A stretch of DNA of 64,000 nucleotides from Myxococcales bacterium. Its GTDB lineage: Bacteria; Myxococcota_A; Polyangia; Polyangiales; Houyiibacteriaceae. This document shows, piece after piece, positions 26,132 to 33,275 of the stretch. The notes beneath the pieces were generated by a model. It searched no databases and had not been told where the DNA came from. It worked only from the letters and a program-made list of their open reading frames with translations. The first letter of the stretch is position 1, and every line of letters starts with the position of its first letter. The position numbers were made by a program, and so were the translations under genes. The stretch spans positions 62,001 through 126,000 of the forward strand of contig JAOTYL010000009.1 in the NCBI GenBank assembly GCA_029861865.1. Direction: 5' to 3'.

Positions 26132-27157
26132 TCAGGACTTGTTCAGGCTGGCGTCGTGCACGTGGTCGACGAGGGCGCGGGCTCGAGCGACCGATGCTTC
26201 GGGCATGATTCCGTGGCCCAGATTGAAGATGTGGCCTGGGCGGCCCGCAGCGCTCTCGAGCACTTCGGACGCGCGGGCCCGGAGCACCTCGGTGGGCGCC
26301 AGAAGGGCTGCTGGGTCCATGTTCCCTTGTAAGCCCACGTCGTTGCCGAGAACGGACCAGGCTTCGTCGATCGAGATGCGCCAGTCGATTCCGATGATGT
26401 CCCCGCCTGCTTCCTTCATCGCCGGGTAGAGCGCCGGGTTGCCCGTGCCGAAGTGGATCGCGGGAACGCTCTTCGGCAGCGCATCGAAGATCGTCTTGGT
26501 GTGTGGCAATACATAGCGGCGGTAGTCGGACGGTGAGAGACACCCTACCCAGCTATCGAATAGCTGCACGGCCTGGGCGCCCGCGTCGATTTGAGCGATG
26601 AGATAGCTCGCAATCGCACCGGAGAGCTTCGTCATGAAGGCGTTCCACGAGCCCTCATCGGCGTACATCAATTTTTTCGTTTCGTGGTAGGTCTTCGAGC
26701 CGCCACCCTCGATCGCATACGAAGCGAGCGTGAACGGCGCGCCCGCGAACCCGATGAGCGGGACCTTGAGCTCTTTTCGCGTCGTTCGGATGGCATCCAT
26801 GACGTACGAGAGCGACCCCGCGGCATCGATGCTCTCTGCGACTCCATCGATCTGACGCGCGGTGCGGATCGGGCTCAGGATCTTCGGACCGGCATCGTCG
26901 GTGAACTCGAAGCCGATGTGCAATGGCTCGAGCACGAGAAGAATGTCCGCGAAAATGATCCCCGCATCGACGCCGAGCTGATCGACCGCACGAACGGTCA
27001 CCTCACACGCGAGCTCTGGTGTCTTACAGAGCTCGATGAAGCTCACCTTCTCCCGGAGCGCTCGGTACTCGGGCTGATAGCGCCCAGCCTGCCGCATGAT
27101 CCAAATCGGCGTGTACTCGGTCGGCTCCCGTCGGCAGGCCTGCAAAAAGACACTCAT
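26132..27157 (-). CDS. hemE: Uroporphyrinogen decarboxylase
   Basis: The 341-residue enzyme has the HemE signature IWIMRQAGRYQPEYRALREK at the N-terminus (with the substrate-binding Arg residues), ITVRAVDQLGVDAGIIFADIL, GFAGAPFTLASYAIEG, and FNLGHGIMPE near the C-terminus. It removes four carboxyl groups from uroporphyrinogen III to give coproporphyrinogen III in haem synthesis. No other hem gene lies beside it. The folC terminator separates it from the preceding operon. Confidence 0.97.
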   Translation of the reverse strand: MSVFLQACRREPTEYTPIWIMRQAGRYQPEYRALREKVSFIELCKTPELACEVTVRAVDQLGVDAGIIFADILLVLEPLHIGFEFTDDAGPKILSPIRTARQIDGVAESIDAAGSLSYVMDAIRTTRKELKVPLIGFAGAPFTLASYAIEGGGSKTYHETKKLMYADEGSWNAFMTKLSGAIASYLIAQIDAGAQAVQLFDSWVGCLSPSDYRRYVLPHTKTIFDALPKSVPAIHFGTGNPALYPAMKEAGGDIIGIDWRISIDEAWSVLGNDVGLQGNMDPAALLAPTEVLRARASEVLESAAGRPGHIFNLGHGIMPEASVARARALVDHVHDASLNKS

Positions 27158-27175
27158 CGCACCCGGTTGTAGCGC

Positions 27176-27199
27176 AAAAAAGGGGACAGTCCCCTTTTT
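27176..27199 (-). terminator. Palindromic GGGGACAGTCCCC terminator with A/T tails
   Basis: The stem GGGGAC/GTCCCC is flanked by A5-6 on one side and T5 on the other, so it works as a Rho-independent terminator in either direction. The TAA of folC lies inside its T-run. It repeats the palindrome at 14966-14978. Confidence 0.75.
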
Positions 27200-28469
27200 A
27201 CATCGCGATGGCTGAATCGGTTCGGACGCCTTTGAGGAGCGCCCGGGTTTCGGCGAGCAGGTAAATCGACCCCGCTACGACGACGAGGCCATCGGGGCCC
27301 GCCGCTCGCTTGGCGCGGCTGATCCCGTCGCGAACGCTTCGCGCGACTGTGCCTTTCTTGATGTGGGAAAGGCGCTCAGGGCTCTCGGCACGTCGGATCT
27401 TGGGCGCGGTGAAGACGAAGCGGTCCACGGTGTCATCGAACGCGCGGATCATGGCGCGATGGTCCTTGTCCTTCATCGCACCGAACAACAAGACCACGCG
27501 TCCGGGAAAAGCCAGCTCCTCGAGATAGCGTGCGAGGGTTCGACAACCAGCAGCGTTGTGTGCAGCGTCGAAAAGGAATGCGGGCCGACCAGAGTGCCAC
27601 TCGAGCCTGCCGGGCCATTTTGCTCGACGAAGACCCTGGCGGACGTGCGCCTCGGAGACTTGGAACCCGCGGTCGCGGAGCTCTTCGATCGCAGCCAACG
27701 CACAAGCGGCGTTGTCGCCTTGGTAACGGCCGCGCAAGCCGAGTCGTAAACGGCTCCAGCGCCGATCGCCGACCCAAGCCGCGAGGGTTCCGTTCTCCCA
27801 GTGGGCATCGAAGTCACGCCCGATGGTTCGAAGGGGCGCATCGACGGCGGTTGCTCGCCGACTAAGAGTACCACGCACTCTGCTATTCCGTGCGCCGACC
27901 ACACAAGGGACTCCCGCCTTTAGAATCCCCGCTTTCTCGCGAGCGATCTTCGACAGGGTGTCACCGAGAATGCGCTGGTGCTCTAGGCTGACGTTGGTGA
28001 TGACTGAAACCTCGGGGATCACGATGTTGGTTGCGTCGAGCCGGCCACCTAGGCCGACCTCGAGAAGGACCACATCGCACTCGGCATCTCGAAACGCTTC
28101 GAAGGCGAGCAGTGTGGTGTATTCGAAGAAGCTGAGGTTCGAAAGCGTCGAATCGATGCGAAGGTCATCGAGGCGTTCGGCGGCCTCGCTCTCGCGGATC
28201 GGTCGGCCGTCGATACGAACTCGCTCGACGTATCGCTGCAAGTGGGGCGACGCGAACTGTCCCGTTCGGTAACCCGCGGCTCGAAGCACCGCTTCAATCA
28301 TGGTCGCAACGCTACCCTTCCCGTTCGAGCCGGCCACGTGTACATAGCAGAGCCCCCGCTCCGGATTTCCACGCGCCTTTGCGGCCTCGGTCATACGATC
28401 GAGCCCGAGCTTGATGCCGCGTGACTCCAAGCCGTAGAGCCAAGACAACGCTTCCTTGTAGCGAGTCAC
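27198..28469 (-). CDS. folC: Folylpolyglutamate synthase / dihydrofolate synthase
   Basis: The 423-residue ligase has the Mur-ligase-type ATP site GSNGKGSVATMIE, TSPHLxxxxER-like (FASPHLQRYVERVRIDG), and LLEVGLGGRLDATNI. It adds glutamates to folates and makes dihydrofolate from dihydropteroate. The GTG start overlaps the accD stop by four bases (GTGA), and accD-folC is a common bacterial order. Length is normal. Confidence 0.95.
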   Translation of the reverse strand: MTRYKEALSWLYGLESRGIKLGLDRMTEAAKARGNPERGLCYVHVAGSNGKGSVATMIEAVLRAAGYRTGQFASPHLQRYVERVRIDGRPIRESEAAERLDDLRIDSTLSNLSFFEYTTLLAFEAFRDAECDVVLLEVGLGGRLDATNIVIPEVSVITNVSLEHQRILGDTLSKIAREKAGILKAGVPCVVGARNSRVRGTLSRRATAVDAPLRTIGRDFDAHWENGTLAAWVGDRRWSRLRLGLRGRYQGDNAACALAAIEELRDRGFQVSEAHVRQGLRRAKWPGRLEWHSGRPAFLFDAAHNAAGCRTLARYLEELAFPGRVVLLFGAMKDKDHRAMIRAFDDTVDRFVFTAPKIRRAESPERLSHIKKGTVARSVRDGISRAKRAAGPDGLVVVAGSIYLLAETRALLKGVRTDSAIAM

Positions 28470-29305
28470 GCTGACAAGTACTCGACGATGCGGGCGATGT
28501 TGCCGCGCATCTCATGGCGGGTCGAGATCATGTCGATCATGCCATGCGCGAGCAGAAACTCAGCCCGCTGAAATCCTTCGGGCAACTTCTGACGTATGGT
28601 GTCTTCGATGACTCGCGGCCCCGCAAAGCCGATGAGAGCGCCGGGCTCGGCGATATTCACGTCGCCCTGAAGAGCAAAGCTTGCCGCAACGCCGCCCGTC
28701 GTCGGGTTGAGCAAGACACTGATGAACGTAGCACCCGCGGCGCGGACTTTGCTTCGCGCAGCCAGCGTCTTGGCCATCTGCATGAGGGAAAGAGACCCTT
28801 CTTGCATCCGCGCGCCTCCCGAGCAGGACAGGAGCACCACAGGCTCTTTCTTTTCGGCTCCACGCTCCATCATGCGCGTGACCACTTCGCCGACGACCGA
28901 ACCCATCGAGCCCCCCATGAAGCGAAACACGAAGACCCCCAGCTGCACCGGCCGCCCATCGATCTTGGCCTCCCCCGCGAGAATCGCGTCGTTCACCCCC
29001 GTCTCGCGACGTGCCGCTTCGATGCGCGCTCGGTAGGGCTTGGTGTCGACAAATGAGAGCGGATCGCTGGCGGTGAGCTCGGTGTCATGCGGAGTCCACG
29101 TACCTTCGTCTGCGAGCAGCTCGATCCACTGCTCGGCTCGGAGATGAAAGTGAAAGCCACAAACGGGGCAGACCTCGAGGTTCCGCTCGAACTCCTCTTT
29201 CTTCGCCGCATCGCCGCACGCGTCGCACTTCCGAAAGAGACCTTCACCGAGCGTCTTCTTCTCGGAGGCATCGACACCGGCCTTGGTCTTGACAAACTCC
29301 GCCAT
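28466..29305 (-). CDS. accD: Acetyl-CoA carboxylase carboxyltransferase subunit beta
   Basis: I start at ATG 29305 because MAEFVKTKAGV matches the usual AccD beginning; the frame is open to a TTG at 29359. The 279-residue product has the zinc ribbon (C27, C30, C46, C49) and crotonase-like core motifs FMGGSMGSVVGE, LLSCSGGARMQEG and NPTTGGVAASFA. With AccA it transfers carboxyl from biotin to acetyl-CoA, making malonyl-CoA for fatty-acid synthesis. It is followed by folC with overlapping ends. Confidence 0.96.
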   Translation of the reverse strand: MAEFVKTKAGVDASEKKTLGEGLFRKCDACGDAAKKEEFERNLEVCPVCGFHFHLRAEQWIELLADEGTWTPHDTELTASDPLSFVDTKPYRARIEAARRETGVNDAILAGEAKIDGRPVQLGVFVFRFMGGSMGSVVGEVVTRMMERGAEKKEPVVLLSCSGGARMQEGSLSLMQMAKTLAARSKVRAAGATFISVLLNPTTGGVAASFALQGDVNIAEPGALIGFAGPRVIEDTIRQKLPEGFQRAEFLLAHGMIDMISTRHEMRGNIARIVEYLSA

Positions 29306-29355
29306 TCGCGTGTCGCTAGCACGAAGCCCTAAGCCAAGCGACCCGTGGGGTGAAG

Positions 29356-30126
29356 TCAAACCCGGTCCCGCGCAATGATGACGGAAAGATGACGCCCCGT
29401 CTCCCCGCGGTCACGACGATGCGAGAAGAAGCGGTCGTCCTCGGTGTGCGTGCATCCCCCGATGTCATCGATCGCGTGATCCGGAACCCCACGGTCGCGA
29501 AGCTGTATGCGGATCAGCGCCGCAAGGTCGCCGTGAGGCTTCGGACCAGTGCGGTCGATGACTCTGTCGACGCCAGCCGCGCGCTCTATTTTGGCGGCCA
29601 CCTCTTCGCCGATCTCGAACGCTCCGACGCGAATGTGCGGACCGATCGCCACGACGAGCCGGGTCGGATCATGGGCGAGCGCCACGACTGCGGCGGGAAC
29701 GATCCCGGCAACGGCTCCCCGCCAGCCGGCGTGCACCGCGGCGACATGACCGCTCGGTGGGTGCCCGATGAGGATTGGGACGCAGTCGGCGGTGCGTGCG
29801 GCGACCCCGTACTCCGTGACGCGGGCGATCAGGCCGTCGCCCTCGACGTTCGCGATCGCTTCTGGGCGATCGCCCGGGGAGATCTCTCGAATGGCGGCTC
29901 CGTGCACCTGCCGCTGTTCGAAGAGACGATCGTGCGTGATACCGATCGCTCTGAGGAAGCGTTCGCGGTTCTCGCGGACGGCGTTTTCGTCGTCGCCAAG
30001 ATGATACCCGAGGTTCAGCGTATCGCGGGGCGCGCGGCTCACGCCCCCGAGGCGCGTTGCGAAACCGTGGCGAAAGCCATGTCGATCCAGAAGGGTCGAA
30101 TGCAAGACGGACACACGGTATTTCAT
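29356..30126 (-). CDS. pgeF: Purine nucleoside phosphorylase / laccase-domain protein (YfiH, PgeF type)
   Basis: The ATG at 30126 gives 256 residues. Family motifs: RHGFATRLGGVS, QVHGAAI, TADCVPILIG (the metal Cys region, normally C/T-ADC) and HAGWRG. These proteins act on purine nucleosides and, in E. coli, correct errors in peptidoglycan precursors. It lies just upstream of accD on the same strand and may share its transcript. Confidence 0.92.
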   Translation of the reverse strand: MKYRVSVLHSTLLDRHGFRHGFATRLGGVSRAPRDTLNLGYHLGDDENAVRENRERFLRAIGITHDRLFEQRQVHGAAIREISPGDRPEAIANVEGDGLIARVTEYGVAARTADCVPILIGHPPSGHVAAVHAGWRGAVAGIVPAAVVALAHDPTRLVVAIGPHIRVGAFEIGEEVAAKIERAAGVDRVIDRTGPKPHGDLAALIRIQLRDRGVPDHAIDDIGGCTHTEDDRFFSHRRDRGETGRHLSVIIARDRV

Positions 30127-30200
30127 ATCACGACGACGTTGCGCGAGCCGCAACTCCGAGCTAAAAAGCGTTCTTTCGCGACTTAACTTGGAGATAACTT

Positions 30201-30623
30201 ATGCATAGATTTCCTTCCGAGGGATGGACGGAGGCGTATAAGAACGCCATCAATTACAACCTCGCATTTCGCAAAGCGGCAGATCCCTGGACGTTTGGAT
30301 CCGTGGCCTTAATCGTCCAATGCGATGTGTCGTTGGGACTCGAGCGAGACACGGGGGTGATCCTCGACGTGCACAAAGGCAAGTGCCGTGACGCGCGGTT
30401 CGTCAAGGGGCACTCGCGACCCCCGGAGGCGGAGTTCGTGACCGTCGGCTCGTACCAGCAATGGAAAGACATCATCGAACGACGGCTGGACCCGACCAAG
30501 GCGATGATCGAGGGCAGGCTCAGGCTCGCCAGGGGGCACCTGCCGACGTTGATCAGATTCCGGGAAGCCTCCCGCGAGCTCGCCGCGAGCGCGCGCAGGG
30601 TTCCCACGGAATTCCTGGTTTAG
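30201..30623 (+). CDS. SCP2 sterol-binding-like protein
   Basis: The 140-residue product starts at ATG 30201 after TTGGAGATAAC. WTFGSVALIVQCD, GVILDVHKGKC, FVTVGSYQQWKDIIERRLDPTKAMIEGRLRL and the final helix match the SCP2/alkyl sulfatase C-terminal fold, which binds hydrophobic ligands. No signal peptide is visible. The family match is from memory of the pattern and no ligand can be read. It is the last core gene before the tRNA locus. Confidence 0.78.
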   Translation: MHRFPSEGWTEAYKNAINYNLAFRKAADPWTFGSVALIVQCDVSLGLERDTGVILDVHKGKCRDARFVKGHSRPPEAEFVTVGSYQQWKDIIERRLDPTKAMIEGRLRLARGHLPTLIRFREASRELAASARRVPTEFLV

Positions 30624-30691
30624 GCGCTTGCCGAACAGCGAGCCCCCTTGGCAGTTGGCGTCGTTGATTACTTTCCGCTCCCTGTTTTCCT

Positions 30692-30731
30692 GCGGAAGTG
30701 GCGGAACCGGCAGACCCGCTAGACTCAGGCG
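30692..30731 (+). pseudogene. Degenerate 5' half of a tRNA-Leu
   Basis: The acceptor strand, D arm and start of the anticodon region copy the real tRNA-Leu 160 bases downstream, and about 20 bases of upstream flank (TTCCGCTCCCTG) are duplicated as well. After about 30731 the sequence departs: there is no anticodon stem match, no T arm and no 3' acceptor strand. It is not a functional tRNA. Confidence 0.72.
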
Positions 30732-30850
30732 CTCGCGTGGGGGCGGCGGGGTGGGGATGATGGGCCCACACTCCCGCATCTACACTGCCGAACATTGAGC
30801 CAACTTGACACACGACGCCACGCGGGTAGCTTCCGCTCCCTGCATTCCTT

Positions 30851-30937
30851 GCGGAAGTGGCGGAACTGGCAGACGCGCTAGACTAAGGATCTAGTGAGGT
30901 AACACTCGTGGAGGTTCGAGTCCTCTCTTCCGCACCA
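30851..30937 (+). tRNA. tRNA-Leu (anticodon AAG)
   Basis: Class II tRNA with a perfect acceptor stem (GCGGAAG/CTTCCGC), D arm, and a five-pair anticodon stem (CTAGA/TCTAG) around the loop CTAAGGA, so the anticodon is AAG. A 15-base variable arm, a T arm with TTCGAGT loop, and an encoded CCA follow. AAG reads CUU leucine codons. Most bacteria use GAG here, so A34 (to be made inosine by TadA) is unusual. It is the boundary between core and accessory DNA. Confidence 0.9.
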
Positions 30938-31100
30938 GAGTTCGTCTTAAACGTCGACATACGTATCTACGAGGACTCGACCTACGGTGTACTCAGCCCC
31001 TTTGGGGCTTCCGTACTGCACCTAGAATCCGACAGCTTCGTGGACTGCGTCCACTCCGCCCGTCGTATTCCAGGAGCACACGAGTCCTCTCTTCCGCACC
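30917..31100. other. Direct repeat of the tRNA-Leu 3' end, candidate attachment sites
   Basis: The 20 bases at 30917-30936 (T arm and 3' acceptor strand) recur perfectly at 31081-31100. Integrases commonly recombine at tRNA 3' ends and leave such copies. The 144 bases between contain no integrase, so either a small element or the remains of a larger one is present. The second copy is followed by unrelated sequence leading to an IS91-type transposase. Confidence 0.68.
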
Positions 31101-31429
31101 CTTTAGTTACGAGTAGTTGCGCTACATCACTAGACTCTTGGTTGGGTCGCCCTACCCCCTGGTGTCCCAATCGGTGTCCCGAAAGGACCGATTCGGCGCC
31201 TCGACGGCGTGCGTGAACATCGCAGATATCTCAATCCCCGCATGCCGCGCTCAACGCCTTCGGCTTATTCGCGGCGGGGCAACAACATGATGAGAGCCGC
31301 AGACACAGCGGGGTGGCGGGCGACGGCGGGTCGCCACCATTTCGCCACTTCCATACGCGCTACTAGTCACAAACACGCCCGAATCGTGTGGACTAACAAC
31401 GGCACAGGTCTTGATGGAGTTCCGTACTC
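31101..31429. other. Non-coding stretch before the IS91-family transposase
   Basis: No supportable gene. It contains the GC-rich inverted stretch CCCCGCATGCCGCG...CGCGGCGGGG (about 31236-31279), which may be the upstream end of the insertion sequence. The rest is unremarkable. Confidence 0.35.
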
Positions 31430-32908
31430 GTGCGGGTTCACGCTGCCGCCGCGAGCGACGAGATCTCTCGATCCTATGTGCGCTGCGCCCCGGAGCACGG
31501 AGTGCTACACCGCGTCGTGCGCGAACAGCTGCTGACCTTCCTTTGGAAGCTCGACCAGCGTCACGACGAATGCGGTGTCCCCCTGTTCGTCAAGCGTGAG
31601 TTTCAGCGCTTCGTTCGCTGCGGAGTGCTTGCGCATGGGTTCGCGCGCTTTTGGTGTGCAGGCTGTGGCACGGACCGTTTGGTTGCGTTCTCCTGCAAAG
31701 GTCGAGGCTTCTGCCCGAGCTGCGGGGGGCGCCGGATGACCGAGCGTGCCGCGCATCTCATTGACCACGTGCTCCCCCGCGCACCAGTTCGGCAATGGGT
31801 GCTAAGCTTTCCCTTCGCGCTTCGCTATCGCCTCGCATGGGATCACAAGCTCTGCCGCGCCGTCCTTGCGGTCTATACGCGCGCGCTACTTGGCTTCTAC
31901 AGGCAACGGGCCAAGGGACCGGGGCCCCCGGAGGGACGAACGGGGACGGTGACCGTCATCCAGCGCTTTGGTGGCGCACTCAACCTGAACGTCCACTTCC
32001 ACACGCTTGCGGTCGACGGCGTCTTCGTTCGAGAACCGGATGGCTCGCTGTCATTCACAGCTGCCAAAGCCCCAACCGACGACGAAGTTGAGGCGCTCCT
32101 CGGCGTCATTCAAAAGCGAGTCCTACGCTTGTTGGTGCGCCGGGGTTTGCTGTGCGAGGAAGGCGGTGAGAGCTTAGACGAGACGGAGGCACCGCCTTTG
32201 CACGCGCTCTATGCCGCCTCCGTCCGCCAACGGGTCGCAATGGGACGACGCGGGGGGGCAACGGTCCTTCGTCTGGGAGACGCACCGACGACGACGCCTG
32301 AACCCAGGCGTCGCCGACAAGCGCGTCTCAGCGGCTTCGACCTTCATGCCAATACGTCGGTCCGTGCCAAGAACCGGCCCAAGCTCGAGCGGCTCTGCCG
32401 GTATCTGCTCCGGCCGCCTGTCGCCGAAGACCGCTTGTCATTCGCGTCGGATGGACGGGTCATCGTCCGCCTCAAGACGCCGTGGCGCGACGGGACGAGT
32501 CACATCGCCCTCGAACCGCAGGAGCTCCTCGAAAAGCTCGCCGCGCTGATTCCGCGCCCCTACGTGAACCTCATCGTTTATCATGGGGTGCTCGCGCCGA
32601 ACGCCAGGTGGCGAGGCGAGGTGGTTGGCTTCGGAACACGTTCGAAAACCCCGAAGGGGCCGGCCTCGAGCGCTTCCCGGAAGGTCGCCGGTCCATGCAA
32701 TCGGACCTGGGCCGAGCTCATGCGCCGCGGTCTCGAGATCGATGTGCTGCAGTGCCCCGACTGCGGCGGCCGCATGCGTTTCGTCGCGGCTATCATGCTC
32801 TCGAGCGCCATCCGCCGAATCCTCGATCTTCTCGATCTCCCCTCGGACCCGGTCGAGCTCGCGCCTGCGCGAGCGCCCCCGGAGCTCGACGACGCCTGGG
32901 CCTGCTGA
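31430..32908 (+). CDS. IS91-family (HUH) transposase
   Basis: The 492-residue protein starts at a GTG at 31430; the family similarity begins near residue 20 (CAPEHGVLHRVV), so the start is uncertain. It has an N-terminal zinc-binding domain (C76, C79, C95, C98), CKGRGFCPSCGGRRM, and the HUH-type HxH in NLNVHFHTLAVDG (189-191). A further CPDCGGRM is near the end. IS91 elements move by rolling-circle replication and can carry neighbouring DNA. The first R-A repeat lies 115 bases beyond its stop. Confidence 0.92.
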   Translation: MRVHAAAASDEISRSYVRCAPEHGVLHRVVREQLLTFLWKLDQRHDECGVPLFVKREFQRFVRCGVLAHGFARFWCAGCGTDRLVAFSCKGRGFCPSCGGRRMTERAAHLIDHVLPRAPVRQWVLSFPFALRYRLAWDHKLCRAVLAVYTRALLGFYRQRAKGPGPPEGRTGTVTVIQRFGGALNLNVHFHTLAVDGVFVREPDGSLSFTAAKAPTDDEVEALLGVIQKRVLRLLVRRGLLCEEGGESLDETEAPPLHALYAASVRQRVAMGRRGGATVLRLGDAPTTTPEPRRRRQARLSGFDLHANTSVRAKNRPKLERLCRYLLRPPVAEDRLSFASDGRVIVRLKTPWRDGTSHIALEPQELLEKLAALIPRPYVNLIVYHGVLAPNARWRGEVVGFGTRSKTPKGPASSASRKVAGPCNRTWAELMRRGLEIDVLQCPDCGGRMRFVAAIMLSSAIRRILDLLDLPSDPVELAPARAPPELDDAWAC

Positions 32909-33023
32909 CCGCGCTTGCGTGCCGATCGCCGAGCCGATGCACGGCTGCGAGCGCAGACTGAGATTCGCCGCCACCGAGCTCCATCGGCCACGGCTCCAGG
33001 CGCAGGCACCGCTTGTTTGCCGG
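32909..33023. other. Possible 3' terminal region of the IS91-type element
   Basis: 115 bases between the transposase stop and the first R-A repeat. GC-rich, no ORF. In IS91 elements the replication origin lies downstream of the transposase, so this stretch is the expected place for it; no particular motif could be verified. Confidence 0.3.
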
Positions 33024-33105
33024 TCACTCAGCTCCTGAATTGCGCAGAACGCCTTATAAGTAAACTCTGCGAGACTAAGACAGGGCGTTTGTAGTGACTA
33101 TCAGC
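33024..33105 (+). repeat. R-A repeat, copy 1 (82 bp)
   Basis: It runs from TCACTCAGCTCC to GACTATCAGC, with conserved internal blocks GAATTGCGCAGAACGCC, TTATAAGTAAACTCTGCGAG and GGGCGTTTGTAGTG. AACGCC near the left pairs with GGCGTT near the right. It lies after the IS91 transposase and before the sigma-54 promoter of the next gene. Confidence 0.9.
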
Positions 33106-33153
33106 GCCGCCCAATCGCGTATCTTCTGCGCTTGCGTGGGTCGGAGTGCAATG

Positions 33154-33185
33154 TTTGCACGTCATGCTCTCTGAAAGCGTGCAAA
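33154..33185 (+). promoter_or_regulatory. Inverted repeat TTTGCAC-N18-GTGCAAA, candidate activator site
   Basis: Perfect 7-bp half-sites (33154-33160 and 33179-33185) are spaced 18 bases apart, just upstream of a sigma-54 promoter. Sigma-54 activators often bind such dyads, but usually a little farther upstream. Confidence 0.6.
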
Positions 33186-33202
33186 CTCCGGGGCCGGCAC
33201 TG

Positions 33203-33218
33203 TGGCACATCCCTTGCA
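33203..33218 (+). promoter_or_regulatory. Sigma-54 (-24/-12) promoter
   Basis: TGGCAC-N5-TTGCA: GG and GC are separated by 10 bases, which fits the consensus exactly. Transcription would start about 33230, ahead of the secreted-protein gene at 33276. The window also encodes a sigma-54 activator (41313). Confidence 0.8.
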
Positions 33219-33275
33219 CAAACGCCGCCAATACGTCGGTTCGGGAAGGCTCTGTCGAGTCGAAAGGAGCGGGCG

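Noticed and set aside
30692-30780. A second functional tRNA-Leu (CAG)
   Set aside because: The 5' half matches, but the anticodon stem, T arm and 3' acceptor strand are absent.
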